Source: an uncultured Saprospiraceae bacterium (GTDB taxonomy: Bacteria > Bacteroidota > Bacteroidia > Chitinophagales > Saprospiraceae). Taken from it: a stretch of DNA of 41,465 nt. Both the position numbers and the translations under genes were made by a program. Where the stretch lies: positions 1 to 41,465 of the forward strand of contig CALCSX010000109.1 of assembly GCA_937894165.1 (NCBI GenBank). The letters are read 5' to 3'. This document shows positions 17,271 to 26,037 of the stretch, piece by piece. Each line of letters starts with the position of its first letter. Position 1 is the stretch's first letter. The notes under the pieces are model-generated. The model did no database searches. It saw nothing but the letters and a program-made list of their open reading frames with translations, and was not told the origin of the DNA.

Positions 17271-18176
17271 ATGTTAGATCCGGAATTTAACTCCCTACAT
17301 CTTCTAATAGGACTACTACTGGTAGTTGCTATAATGATAGGGATAATAGTATTCTTCAAAATGAAGATGCATAAGAGAACCAGCGGAGATCTTACAGTTG
17401 CCAATAAAGGCAAGAAGTATGATTCTCCAATGGATGCCAGAGTGAAATATCCTGAAGTAAATGCTTTCCGCTATTCAGGCTCTTTTTTCAATTTCGGTCT
17501 CTTAAGTTCTATCACGATTATATTATTAATTCTTAACTGGACAGTTACCGAACCTCCTGTAGTAATACCTGATGGAGCCTTGGAAATGGAAGATGATATA
17601 ATTATTGAGGTGCCAAGAACAGCGGAACCACCGCCACCACCACCACCGCCGCCACCACCGGTAATTGAGGAAGTTCCTGAAGAGCTAGCTCCTGAGGATC
17701 CACCTGAATTAGCTTCAATGGATGTCGATGTGGAAGATGAAATAGTGGAGAAAGAGGTAGTAAAAGCACCGCCACCACCACCACCACCTCCTGCTCCTAA
17801 AGTTGAGGAAATATTTTCAGTGGTGGAACAGATGCCAAGGTTCCCTGCCCCGGCTTGCGAAAGTAAAGGCACGCAAGATGAAAAGGCTGCCTGTGCTCAA
17901 CAAGAAATGCTTCAATACATTTATAAGAATGTTAAGTATCCGGCTTTGGCACGTGAAAATAATATTGAAGGTAGAGCAATTATACAGTTCGTGGTAGAAC
18001 CAAATGGCTCGATCACAGATATTAAATTGGCTCGTGAATTACAAGGAGGATTGGGCGAAGAAGCTGTAAGAGTTGTCCAATTGATGGCAAAAGAGAAGAA
18101 ATGGATTCCGGGAATGCAGAGAGGTAAACCCGTTAGAGTGCGATTCACCCTCCCAGTTCAGTTTAAATTGGAATAA
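17271..18176 (+). CDS. tonB: Energy transducer TonB (first of a tandem pair)
   Basis: This 301-residue protein has an N-terminal membrane helix (about residues 7-27), then a second hydrophobic stretch (about 75-92). A long proline-rich and acidic linker follows, with runs of 11 and 8 prolines. The C-terminal TonB domain spans about residues 190-301: IYKNVKYPALARENNIEGRA, then VEPNGSITDIKLARE and a TLPVQFKL ending. TonB links the inner-membrane proton gradient to outer-membrane receptors. A cysteine pair near residues 202 and 213 (ACESKGTQDEKAACAQ) sits before the domain and recurs in the next gene. Start 3 nt after vanZ indicates one transcript, ended by the strong hairpin at 18201-18229. Confidence 0.95.
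   Translation: MLDPEFNSLHLLIGLLLVVAIMIGIIVFFKMKMHKRTSGDLTVANKGKKYDSPMDARVKYPEVNAFRYSGSFFNFGLLSSITIILLILNWTVTEPPVVIPDGALEMEDDIIIEVPRTAEPPPPPPPPPPPVIEEVPEELAPEDPPELASMDVDVEDEIVEKEVVKAPPPPPPPPAPKVEEIFSVVEQMPRFPAPACESKGTQDEKAACAQQEMLQYIYKNVKYPALARENNIEGRAIIQFVVEPNGSITDIKLARELQGGLGEEAVRVVQLMAKEKKWIPGMQRGKPVRVRFTLPVQFKLE
17628..17660 (+). repeat. Proline codon microsatellite in tonB, 11 units
   Basis: Eleven successive CCA/CCG codons encode an unbroken proline run in the TonB linker. The array is nearly pure trinucleotide repeat and could change length by slippage. Confidence 0.85.
17769..17792 (+). repeat. Proline codon microsatellite in tonB, 8 units
   Basis: Eight successive proline codons (CCG, five CCA, two CCT) form a second run in the same linker, 108 nt after the first. 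Confidence 0.85.
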
Positions 18177-18200
18177 TAATTACTTTAAGAAATTATATTT

Positions 18201-18229
18201 GGGATAACATTAATTTGTTATCCCTTTTT
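18201..18229 (+). terminator. Intrinsic terminator after tonB
   Basis: GGGATAACA (18201-18209) pairs over 9 bp with TGTTATCCC (18216-18224), loop of 6 nt, followed by TTTTT. It marks the end of gcvH-vanZ-tonB and isolates the second tonB. Confidence 0.92.
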
Positions 18230-18349
18230 CGTTATAGCATACACCATTATCGAGAATTATTGCATCTTTTAATTATAGACTTTTAGTCGTTTATAAGGCA
18301 TCTTTTAGCCTTAAAGACACTTATTTTCTCACATTTTAAATTTACCATT

Positions 18350-19267
18350 ATGTTCAACTTCGAATATAGTACTAGCGGTGTATTGCTTACAATTTTGGCT
18401 TTAGCATTCATGATTTTAATCCTGATAGCACTTGTAAGACACCTTTTCAAAATCAGGTCAGCCAAATTGAAATTAGGTGGTAAACCCATAAATAATACCT
18501 TAATCTCATTAGCAGAAAGAGTTAAATACAGCGAGGTAAATGTAAATCAATACAGAAGTGCGTTTTTTAATATGGGGCTTTTCATTTCCATAAGTTGTAG
18601 CATATTAATTCTGAACTGGCAAACGGAAGTTCCGACTCAAAAAGTTTATAATTATAATTATGAAGATATTTATACGCCAATCGATATACCCCGAATCGCA
18701 AATAAGGAAGCAGCCCTACCTATTCCGCCGCCCCCATTGCCGACTGCAGCAGAAATTTTACCTGTTGAAAAAATGATAGAAATGACGGAGGTGACTGAAA
18801 TTTATCCAATTCTAGATTCAGACGAGTCTATTGAGGGAATAGATGAAAATATAGCCCCTCCCTTGCCAAAGACCCATCCAAAAGAGAAGGATCTTGATGA
18901 AATATTCATGGCTGTGGATCACATGCCACGATTTTTATCTAGTAATTGTGAAGAGTTACCTAGCAAAGATGAAAAAGAAGCCTGTGCACAGGAAGAAATG
19001 CTACAGTATATTTATAATAATGTAAAATATCCGAGCCTAGCAAGGAACAATAATATTCAAGGAAGGGCAGTCATTCAATTCGTCGTAGAGACTGATGGTA
19101 CAATTACCGACATTAAATTAGCGATAGAGCTGCAGGGAGGATTGGGCGAAGAAGCAATGAGAGTAGTGCATTTGATGGCATCTGAAAAGAAATGGTCTCC
19201 CGGGATTCAGAATGGAAAACCTGTAAGAGTAAGATTTTCTCTTCCAATACAATTTACCTTGCAGTAA
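18350..19267 (+). CDS. Energy transducer TonB (second of a tandem pair)
   Basis: This 305-residue protein is a paralogue of the preceding TonB. It has the same order: N-terminal membrane helix (about residues 10-32), RVKYSEVNVNQYRSAFFNMGLF (matching the RVKYPEVNAFRYSGSFFNFGLL region of its neighbour), linker, and C-terminal TonB domain from about residue 195. The C-terminal part is nearly the same in both (for example VHLMASEKKWSPGIQNGKPVRVRFSLP). The linker is much poorer in proline: short runs of 3 instead of 11 and 8. The cysteine pair before the domain is kept. It has its own leader of 173 nt after the terminator, with two small hairpins (for example TAAGGC/GCCTTA at 18294-18313). No exact -7 element was found. 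Confidence 0.93.
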   Translation: MFNFEYSTSGVLLTILALAFMILILIALVRHLFKIRSAKLKLGGKPINNTLISLAERVKYSEVNVNQYRSAFFNMGLFISISCSILILNWQTEVPTQKVYNYNYEDIYTPIDIPRIANKEAALPIPPPPLPTAAEILPVEKMIEMTEVTEIYPILDSDESIEGIDENIAPPLPKTHPKEKDLDEIFMAVDHMPRFLSSNCEELPSKDEKEACAQEEMLQYIYNNVKYPSLARNNNIQGRAVIQFVVETDGTITDIKLAIELQGGLGEEAMRVVHLMASEKKWSPGIQNGKPVRVRFSLPIQFTLQ

Positions 19268-19387
19268 AAAATACAGCTAATTGGAACTATCGTGAACCAA
19301 TTATTTTTTAACAATGTTTGGAAAAGCGTTATCTTGCTGCAACACTTATTGTGGCGTGGATGCGTTAAAATATGAAATGGTTAGGAT

Positions 19388-21205
19388 ATGAAGTTGAAGT
19401 TAAAGTTAGGTATAATCTTTTTCGCATTATTTTTAGTGGTAAATAGTTTTGGTCAGGACTCCAGACTGGCTTCACAATATTATGTAGATGGGGAATTTGA
19501 GAAGGCAGCGACGATGTTTAAAAATCTGTATACTAAATTCCCAACGAATAATTATTATTTTGAAAAATATGTAGAATGTCTTCAGAAATCCGATCAACAG
19601 GATGAAGCAGAAAAAGTTATTAAAACCGCCTATCAACAAAACAAGGACGATGTTTCAGTTTCTTTAGCATATGCTCAGATTCTCGAAAATAATGACAGGA
19701 ATTCCGAAGCTGAAAAGATTTATAGCCATATTATTAAACAAACGCCAAAGAATATCAATGAGGTTCATTATCTGGGAAGCCGTTTAAGGAATTATCAAAA
19801 AATGGATTTGGCACTTCAGGTGTATGAGAATGGCTTAAAAACATTCAATAATGACCCTGATCTTGCCTATTCCGCCGCATTATTATATAAAGAGACCGGA
19901 AATTCAGCTAAAATGATCTCTTCTTATCTCGACGCACTTCTTAGTGCAAATGACAGAGTAAGTATAATACAGAGTCAATTTCAAAGATATCTCTCTAAGG
20001 ATGAATTCGAAATTCTCAAAGGACAACTCTATGATAGAGTGCAAAAAGACCCTTCCACAATTATCTACACACAGATGTTGGCTTGGGTATTACTTCAGGA
20101 AAAAAATATTGGAGGTGCATTAAGGCAATATATTGCGCTCGATAGAAGATTGAATCTGGATGGTCTAGAAGTATTCGAAATGGGTAAAATGGCGTCTGCA
20201 GAGGGGGATTACGAGGTGGCCATGAATGCCTATAATTATATCATTGAAAATAAAAATAAGAATCTAGGTGTATATCACAATGCTCGAAACGAAATATTAG
20301 AAGTTAATAAACGAAAATTGCGATACCAATTGCAAGTCTCACAAGAGGAGATAGAAGAATTGCGTAAGAATTACGAGCAGTTTTTTACTGACTTCGGCAA
20401 GAATAATAACACATCTAGAGTTTTAATCTCCTATGCCGATTTTGAAGCAATGATTGCTGAGGATATCGAGAAAGGTATTAGCCTATACAAGGAATTGTTG
20501 AAAATTCCGGGTTTGAATAGTTATAGTTCCGCAAACGCCAAGATACAATTAGGGGACTTGTACTTAATCTATGGAGATATTTGGGAAGCGACCCTTTTAT
20601 ACGCACAAGTTGATAAGGAATTTAAGGATGAAATAATTGGACAGGAAGCCCGCTACCGCATGGCCCGACTGTCCTATTTTAATGGTGAATTTGAATGGGC
20701 GAAAGAGCAATTTGATATTCTTAAAGCATCTACAAGCCGAATGATCTCAAATGATGCAATAGATAAGGTGGTATTTATAAATGATAATCTAAATTTAGAT
20801 ACTACAGCCGTTCCTATGACCATGTTTGCAGATGCAGAAATGTTCGTTATTCGCAGAAAATTCAGTGAAGCAATTAGTATAATGGACTCACTTTTGATCA
20901 AATTTCCCGAACATGGTTTGGCCGACGACATTTTTTACCTAAAAGCTCATATAGCTAAAGAAATGAAGGACTTTGAAATGATGGAGGGCTTTTATCTCGA
21001 AATAATTAATAATTATCCAACAGATATTAAGACAGATGACGCTATTTTTGAACTTGCGGAAATGTATCAAACTATTTTAAATCGTCCTCAAGATGCCCTC
21101 AACCTGTATGAGAAGTTGTTTTTAGAATATGATAATAGTATTTTTGCTGTTGAAAGCAGAAAAAGATACAGATTTTTGAAAGAGGAAAATTCTCCTTCAT
21201 TATAA
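19388..21205 (+). CDS. Secreted or periplasmic TPR protein
   Basis: This 605-residue protein has a signal peptide (about 22 residues ending in SFGQ) and is otherwise a continuous array of helix pairs of the tetratricopeptide type. Clear units are near residues 28-60, 60-130 and 440-600, for example AEKIYSHIIKQTP and DALNLYEKLFLEYD. TPR proteins are scaffolds for protein contact, and many in Bacteroidota work in the envelope. No enzymatic motif is seen. The following DUF4286 gene starts 23 nt after its stop, so they are probably co-transcribed. I recall TPR-DUF4286 pairs in relatives, but the partner and role are unknown. Confidence 0.88.
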   Translation: MKLKLKLGIIFFALFLVVNSFGQDSRLASQYYVDGEFEKAATMFKNLYTKFPTNNYYFEKYVECLQKSDQQDEAEKVIKTAYQQNKDDVSVSLAYAQILENNDRNSEAEKIYSHIIKQTPKNINEVHYLGSRLRNYQKMDLALQVYENGLKTFNNDPDLAYSAALLYKETGNSAKMISSYLDALLSANDRVSIIQSQFQRYLSKDEFEILKGQLYDRVQKDPSTIIYTQMLAWVLLQEKNIGGALRQYIALDRRLNLDGLEVFEMGKMASAEGDYEVAMNAYNYIIENKNKNLGVYHNARNEILEVNKRKLRYQLQVSQEEIEELRKNYEQFFTDFGKNNNTSRVLISYADFEAMIAEDIEKGISLYKELLKIPGLNSYSSANAKIQLGDLYLIYGDIWEATLLYAQVDKEFKDEIIGQEARYRMARLSYFNGEFEWAKEQFDILKASTSRMISNDAIDKVVFINDNLNLDTTAVPMTMFADAEMFVIRRKFSEAISIMDSLLIKFPEHGLADDIFYLKAHIAKEMKDFEMMEGFYLEIINNYPTDIKTDDAIFELAEMYQTILNRPQDALNLYEKLFLEYDNSIFAVESRKRYRFLKEENSPSL

Positions 21206-21228
21206 AAATAAAAATTTAAGCTAATTTC

Positions 21229-21528
21229 ATGTTTATATACAACGTAACCGTAAAAATAGATAATAGTGTCCTTGATGAGTGGCTAAGTTGGATGAAAACC
21301 AAACACATTCCTGATGTTCTGGCAACTCAAATGTTTATGGATGCTAAAATAATGCGAGTGCTTACAGGAGAGGTTGATGGATCTACTTTCGCAATTCAGT
21401 ACAGCTGCGATAATCCCATGAATATTGACGAATATCAAAATAAATATGCGGCATCCTTACAAAAAGAACATGCTGAAAAATACAAGGATAAATTTGTTGC
21501 CTTTAGAACCATCATGAAAGAGGTTTGA
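21229..21528 (+). CDS. DUF4286 family protein
   Basis: This is a 99-residue cytoplasmic protein with the DUF4286 pattern: an initial strand of the type FIYNVTVKIDNSVLDEWLSWMKTKHIPDVL, then a MRVLTGEVDGSTFAIQYSC strand pair and a final HAEKYKDKFVAFRTIM. It looks like a small alpha/beta fold similar to antibiotic monooxygenase-type ferredoxin folds, but no active site is defined. Length is typical. It lies 23 nt after the TPR gene and probably shares its transcript. Function unknown. Confidence 0.88.
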   Translation: MFIYNVTVKIDNSVLDEWLSWMKTKHIPDVLATQMFMDAKIMRVLTGEVDGSTFAIQYSCDNPMNIDEYQNKYAASLQKEHAEKYKDKFVAFRTIMKEV

Positions 21529-21572
21529 TCGGTATTTAATTAGACTGGAATTGACTTGTAATAAGTTTGATT

Positions 21573-21604
21573 TTTGTCCTTTTATGAATTAAATAGTATT
21601 TTTG
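21573..21604 (+). promoter_or_regulatory. Promoter of the acyl-CoA dehydrogenase gene
   Basis: TTTG (21573-21576) is followed after 20 nt by TATTTTTG (21597-21604). Both match the Bacteroidota -33/-7 consensus exactly. The ATG at 21647 is about 43 nt further on. Confidence 0.8.
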
Positions 21605-21646
21605 AGCCCGGGTAAAACAAATAGTTAAAAAAAATAAAATAGATCG

Positions 21647-22807
21647 ATGGATTTCAGCTTAAACGAAGAACAATTAGCAGTTAAGGAAGCGGCTAGGGAA
21701 TTTGCACAAAAGACTCTCAAGCCGGGAGTTATTGAAAGAGATTCCAAAATGATATTTCCCACGGATGAGGTTAAGCAGATGGGGGAATTGGGTTTCTTGG
21801 GCATGATGGTAAATCCGGAATTCGGAGGTGGTGGAATGGATACTGTGAGTTATGTTCTTGCAATGGAAGAAATTTCAAAAATTGACAATTCTTGTTCAGT
21901 AGTTATGTCTGTCAACAATTCATTGGTTTGTTGGGGTTTAGAAACTTATGGTACGGAGGAGCAGAAGGAGAAATATTTGCCGCGTTTGGCTTCAGGAGAA
22001 TGGATAGGCTCATTTTGTTTATCTGAGCCGGAGGCAGGCTCTGATGCTACAAGTCAACGCACGCTTGCCGTAGATATGGGGGATCATTATCTCTTAAATG
22101 GCACTAAAAATTGGATCACTAATGGGGGTACTTCCAGCCTGCATCTTGTCATAGCTCAAACAAATGTGGAAGCGAGGCACAAAGGGATTAATGTTTTAAT
22201 AGTGGAAGCTGATTGGGAGGGTGTTGTGATAGGCGCTAAAGAAGATAAATTGGGGATTAGATCATCAGATACACATACGATCATGTATAATGATGTCAAA
22301 GTTCCTAAATCCAACAGAATAGGTGCTGATGGCTTCGGTTTTTCCTTTGCTATGAAGGTATTGGACGGCGGACGGATTGGAATCGCGTCACAGGCGTTAG
22401 GAATAGCAGCCGGAGCATATGAATTGGCGGTAGCCTATGCCAAGGAAAGAGAGACTTTTGGGAAACCAATAGCGCAACATCAGGCTATTGCTTTTAAATT
22501 GGCTAAAATGGCCACAGATATTGAAGCTGCTCGTCTCTTGGTATATCGAGCTGCACAATTGAAAGACAGAGGAATGAATTATACTTCTGCTGCAGCTATG
22601 GCGAAATACTTCGCATCAAAAGTTGCTATGGAGACGACAGTGGAGGCTGTTCAAGTTCATGGTGGCTATGGCTTTGTAAAGGAATACCATGTAGAAAGGT
22701 TGATGAGAGATGCCAAAATCACTCAAATATATGAAGGCACCTCCGAAATACAACAACTTGTGCTATCCAGAGGAATATTGAAAGGAGAATTATATCCTCC
22801 CTTATAG
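21647..22807 (+). CDS. Acyl-CoA dehydrogenase, short/branched-chain type
   Basis: This 386-residue flavoenzyme introduces a trans double bond between C2 and C3 of an acyl-CoA and passes electrons to electron-transfer flavoprotein. Family markers are CLSEPEAGSDATS (FAD and substrate contact), TNGGTSSLHLV, DGGRIGIASQALG and RETFGKPIAQHQAI, then VHGGYGFVKEYHVERLMRDAKI. The catalytic base is Glu363 in QIYEGTSEIQ, as in short- and medium-chain dehydrogenases. The length is normal. The substrate (butyryl, isobutyryl or similar) cannot be told from motifs alone. It has a clear promoter of its own at 21573-21604. No other beta-oxidation gene is adjacent. Confidence 0.96.
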   Translation: MDFSLNEEQLAVKEAAREFAQKTLKPGVIERDSKMIFPTDEVKQMGELGFLGMMVNPEFGGGGMDTVSYVLAMEEISKIDNSCSVVMSVNNSLVCWGLETYGTEEQKEKYLPRLASGEWIGSFCLSEPEAGSDATSQRTLAVDMGDHYLLNGTKNWITNGGTSSLHLVIAQTNVEARHKGINVLIVEADWEGVVIGAKEDKLGIRSSDTHTIMYNDVKVPKSNRIGADGFGFSFAMKVLDGGRIGIASQALGIAAGAYELAVAYAKERETFGKPIAQHQAIAFKLAKMATDIEAARLLVYRAAQLKDRGMNYTSAAAMAKYFASKVAMETTVEAVQVHGGYGFVKEYHVERLMRDAKITQIYEGTSEIQQLVLSRGILKGELYPPL

Positions 22808-22896
22808 TTAATAAAGTTCCATCAAAGTGTGAGGATGGTTGAAAATAATACATCGGCATTCGTGATTTTGCCGAAGCGAAATGTTTAAACTGACGA

Positions 22897-23982
22897 ATGG
22901 GACTATCACTTTTTTTAGGCAGATATTTTGGAATACCGGTTAAAGTCCATTGGACATTTGCGCTGTTATTAATGTATCTGATATTTTTTGGCTATTCTAA
23001 TGGGCTTTCCGGAATTGGCATTCTTTGGTTTTTAATTTTCATAATTGCCTTATTTATCTGTGTTGTTTTACATGAATTGGGACATGCCCTTGCTGCTCGC
23101 TATTACGGAATAGAAACGAAGGATATTATTTTATCTCCTATCGGTGGCTTGGCCAGGCTCCGCGGTATGCCTGAGAATCCTTTTCATGAATTTATAATTG
23201 CTATCTGCGGGCCCTTGGTAAATGTAGTTATCGCTCTCATTTTGCTGCTGGTTTTGGTTTTTAATGGGGGTTTTAATTTTGGAGAAATACAATTGGACGG
23301 GGAGCTGCCTAGTTTTGAAGTTTATTTCTGGCCAATATTGCTTTTATATAATGTAATTTTGGTCGTATTTAATATGATCCCCGCATTTCCTATGGACGGT
23401 GGGCGGGTGTTGAGATCCTTGCTGGCCATGCGTATGAGAATTACCAAAGCAACTCAAATCTCATCTTTTATAGGGAAGGGTCTGGCTGTGGGTTTTGTTA
23501 TTTTCGGAATTTGGATGGGGAGCTTTACATTGCCTGTTATAGGAATTTTTATTTTTTATGCAGCACATGCTGAATATAGAAATTTAGTTGCGAGGGAAGT
23601 CTATGATAAAGGCAAGGTAAGAGATGTGGTCAATCGAAATATCCACACTTTTAGTCCTTCATTAGGGGCAGGCTGGGTGCTACAGCAAATGAATAGTGCG
23701 CAGATTGAACGAGCTTACATAGTTTGTGATGATACTTCGAAGTATTATGGCTTAATAGATAAGGATCAATTGGAAAATCAACTTGCTATTCATGATGTCA
23801 TCGAAGAAATATCTCTTTTTGCCGTAAAAACCCCATTGGTGTTTTTAGACGATCCTCTAAGGCTTGCTGCAGTGAGACTTAACAGCTCTACTCGTAAAAT
23901 CATTCCTGTATTTGATATGGATATGAAATTATACGGAGACATATCTGATGAAATGATAATTAGTCAAATGAATAAGGTTTGA
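22897..23982 (+). CDS. Site-2 (M50) metalloprotease with CBS-type C-terminus
   Basis: This 361-residue inner-membrane protein has about six membrane segments. The zinc site is HELGH (His59, Glu60, His63) in the second or third helix, and the third ligand is Asp167 in FPMDGGRVLRSLL. That is the S2P/SpoIVFB-type subgroup. After about residue 215 the protein leaves the membrane and carries two CBS-like repeats (REVYDKGKVRDVVNRNIHTFSP and a final region ending in IISQMNKV), which may sense nucleotides or control access. The substrate is unknown. It is monocistronic, and a strong two-way terminator follows at 24033-24062. Confidence 0.93.
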   Translation: MGLSLFLGRYFGIPVKVHWTFALLLMYLIFFGYSNGLSGIGILWFLIFIIALFICVVLHELGHALAARYYGIETKDIILSPIGGLARLRGMPENPFHEFIIAICGPLVNVVIALILLLVLVFNGGFNFGEIQLDGELPSFEVYFWPILLLYNVILVVFNMIPAFPMDGGRVLRSLLAMRMRITKATQISSFIGKGLAVGFVIFGIWMGSFTLPVIGIFIFYAAHAEYRNLVAREVYDKGKVRDVVNRNIHTFSPSLGAGWVLQQMNSAQIERAYIVCDDTSKYYGLIDKDQLENQLAIHDVIEEISLFAVKTPLVFLDDPLRLAAVRLNSSTRKIIPVFDMDMKLYGDISDEMIISQMNKV

Positions 23983-24032
23983 GATAATATTTAGAGACTA
24001 TTTTATTACCGAGAGAGAATTATCATAATAAA

Positions 24033-24062
24033 AAAAGGAAATGGGTATTTCCATTTCCTTTT
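24033..24062. terminator. Bidirectional terminator between the S2P protease and ompH
   Basis: AAAAGGAAATGG (24033-24044) pairs over 12 bp with CCATTTCCTTTT (24051-24062), with a 6-nt loop. The A-rich left flank and T-rich right flank suit both of the convergent genes. Confidence 0.88.
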
Positions 24063-24085
24063 ATTTCGATTAGAAATCTAGTATT

Positions 24086-24598
24086 TTATATTCCCAGTTT
24101 CTGCTTAACCTTTTCTGTAACATCTTCTGATTCAAGAGCATAAAGCATGGCACCGGTTGATGTGTCAAAAATAAAAGCGTAATCATCTTCATCTCCAACG
24201 GCTTTAATAGCTTCATCTACTTTAGCTAAAATGGGACCAAGTAATTGTTCTCTTTTTACAAGAATTTTTTGCTGTATTTCTTTTTCAACATTCGTGAGTT
24301 CTTGCTGTTCGATAGTTAACTCCTGTTCCTTTATCTGTTGATCTCGCTGCGACAATTCGCCCGACTGAGCCTGAGCAGCGAATGCCTCGTACTTTTGTTG
24401 AAATCTTTGTACACGTGCTTCAAAATCAGATGTAAGCCCTTCTCTGTAACTCATAAGATTCTGATCAGCTTGATTTAATTCAGGCATTCCTTCAAGAAGA
24501 TTTCCTGAATTAATATGACCAAACTTCTGTTGTGCTTGAAGAGATACTGTTCCAATGAATAAAAGTATAAAAAAAGGAATAATTTGCTTTATTGACAT
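24086..24598 (-). CDS. OmpH/Skp family periplasmic chaperone
   Basis: This 170-residue protein has a signal peptide (about 22 residues ending SLQAQ) and a mature start of the type KFGHINSGNLLEGMPE, the OmpH signature. A long charged coiled coil (about 45-120, rich in Q, E and R) follows, with a short C-terminal beta stretch AFIFDTSTGAMLYA. Skp-like proteins hold unfolded outer-membrane proteins in the periplasm. In Bacteroidota they are often found in pairs next to bamA; this one is alone. It lies 18 nt after the tatA gene on the same strand, so the two are probably one transcript. Confidence 0.92.
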   Translation of the reverse strand: MSIKQIIPFFILLFIGTVSLQAQQKFGHINSGNLLEGMPELNQADQNLMSYREGLTSDFEARVQRFQQKYEAFAAQAQSGELSQRDQQIKEQELTIEQQELTNVEKEIQQKILVKREQLLGPILAKVDEAIKAVGDEDDYAFIFDTSTGAMLYALESEDVTEKVKQKLGI

Positions 24599-24616
24599 TT
24601 TGAGGTTTTAGTTTAA

Positions 24617-24850
24617 TTAAACATTCTCTTCCTTACTGGTCTCTTCCAGTTTCTTCTTTTCTGACTCCTTTAGGCCTGTTTTTATCTCAGATTCAATATT
24701 AGCTCGTGCAGAATTGAATTCGCGAATGCCTTTTCCAATCCCTCTCGCCAATTCAGGAATTTTTTTACCACCAAATAGGAGTAAAGCTACAAGCAAGATG
24801 GCTAAAAATTCATATCCTCCTATATTAGGAAGAAACAATAGTGTGTTCAT
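24617..24850 (-). CDS. tatA: Sec-independent translocase subunit TatA/E
   Basis: This 77-residue protein has one membrane helix (about residues 11-28) followed by the TatA hinge and amphipathic helix, FGGKKIPELARGIGKGIREF, and a charged tail. TatA rings form the pore of the twin-arginine pathway for folded proteins. A longer form starting at 24871 is open, but I choose the ATG at 24850. The -7 element TACCTTTG on the minus strand covers 24869-24876, so the upstream ATG would fall inside the promoter. No tatC is in the window. The gene is followed closely by ompH. Confidence 0.88.
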   Translation of the reverse strand: MNTLLFLPNIGGYEFLAILLVALLLFGGKKIPELARGIGKGIREFNSARANIESEIKTGLKESEKKKLEETSKEENV

Positions 24851-24868
24851 ATCTAATAATTTAGAGAA

Positions 24869-24876
24869 CAAAGGTA
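24869..24876 (-). promoter_or_regulatory. -7 element of the tatA-ompH unit
   Basis: On the minus strand TACCTTTG matches TAnnTTTG exactly. CTTG, one base away from the -33 TTTG, lies 20 nt upstream at 24897-24900. Together they define a promoter that places the tatA start at 24850 rather than 24871. Confidence 0.6.
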
Positions 24877-24971
24877 CGTCATTTCAAATCCAATAACAAG
24901 AAGATCTGACTTAAAATTGTGGTTTAAGAAAAATTTGACTTAAGTTTAACTTAATTGTCAAGGATTGTTTT

Positions 24972-25925
24972 CTATTTTTTAAGTCCAATCTCTCTTAATC
25001 GTTCGTTCAGATAATCTCCGGCCGTAATAGAATCATAGGCTTTGGGTTGCTCATCCCTTATACATTGTGGCAAACATGTTAAATCCATATCACTTTTTGG
25101 ATGTAGAAAGAATGGAATACTAAGTCTAGGATTTCCCCATTCTTCCTTTGGAGGATTTACCACTCTGTGGGTCGTTGATTTCAAATAATTATTGGTGTGG
25201 CGTTGAAGCATATCGCCGACATTGACAACAATTTCATCTGATTCGGGAACCACATCAAGCCATTCATCATTTTTCTTCAAAACCTGCAGTCCGCCTGCAC
25301 TAGCTCCCACTAACAAGGTGATTAGATTAATATCTTCGTGTGATTCTGCTCGGATAGCTGACTTGGGCTCCTGTCTGATAGGTGGGTAGTATATTGATCG
25401 AAGGATAGAATTCCCATTGTGAATTTTCCCTTCGAAATATTTTTCATCAAGACCTAAATGAATTGCAATTGCATTGAGAAGATGCCCCCCCGCTTTCTCA
25501 AAAGCTTTATACAATGAAATACCTGTGGCAACAAAATCATTTATTTCACTAACATGGACATTGTCCGGATAATGCTCAGGTGGCAAATCCTCCCCATCCA
25601 CCTCTTGACCTATTTGGTAAAATTCTTTTAAATCCGCCACATCAGATTGCTTGGCATGTTCTTTCCCGAATGATGTGTATCCCCTTTGACCTGCCAGTCC
25701 TTCGACCTCATACTGTCTTTTGGTAGATTCGTCTAGTGCAAAAAACTCTCTTGATTTAGTATAAAAACTATCTATTAAAGACTTCGAAATCCCGTGATTA
25801 ATGACACCTACAAAGCCCACTTCATGAAATGCTTTTCCAAGCTCTTCTACAAATTGCTTTCTACTTTCATTATCTCCATTTGTGAATTTTGAAAGATCCA
25901 CTAAGGGTATTGCTCTCTCTGACAT
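24972..25925 (-). CDS. 2-oxoglutarate/Fe(II)-dependent dioxygenase, isopenicillin N synthase-like
   Basis: This 317-residue enzyme belongs to the non-haem iron group with the double-stranded beta helix. The N-terminal DIOX_N part (about 5-120) begins IPLVDLSKF and includes GFVGVINHGIS. The catalytic part has the iron triad His196, Asp198 and His253 (SHEDINLITLL and STTHRVVNPP), and the RxS pair Arg267/Ser269 (NPRLSIPFF) that grips 2-oxoglutarate. Such enzymes hydroxylate, desaturate or cyclise small molecules. The substrate is unknown; the IPNS-like name describes the fold only. The gene has no biosynthetic neighbours. It is transcribed alone on the minus strand. Confidence 0.92.
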   Translation of the reverse strand: MSERAIPLVDLSKFTNGDNESRKQFVEELGKAFHEVGFVGVINHGISKSLIDSFYTKSREFFALDESTKRQYEVEGLAGQRGYTSFGKEHAKQSDVADLKEFYQIGQEVDGEDLPPEHYPDNVHVSEINDFVATGISLYKAFEKAGGHLLNAIAIHLGLDEKYFEGKIHNGNSILRSIYYPPIRQEPKSAIRAESHEDINLITLLVGASAGGLQVLKKNDEWLDVVPESDEIVVNVGDMLQRHTNNYLKSTTHRVVNPPKEEWGNPRLSIPFFLHPKSDMDLTCLPQCIRDEQPKAYDSITAGDYLNERLREIGLKK

Positions 25926-26037
25926 ACTTTGATTTTTTATTGTTTAACAAACTAATATAAGCATTATAATTGATAATTCGTAAAATTCATCCTGAATATT
26001 GGGAATTTCCGGCATCGTTTATATCCAAGCGATAGAA

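Noticed and set aside
17471..17872. Glycine- and serine-rich open frame antisense to tonB
   Set aside because: It is the reverse complement of the proline codon arrays and has no start context or family.
18294..18313. TAAGGC/GCCTTA hairpin as a riboswitch of the second tonB
   Set aside because: It is a lone 6-bp stem without any aptamer pattern; it is noted only as a feature of the leader.
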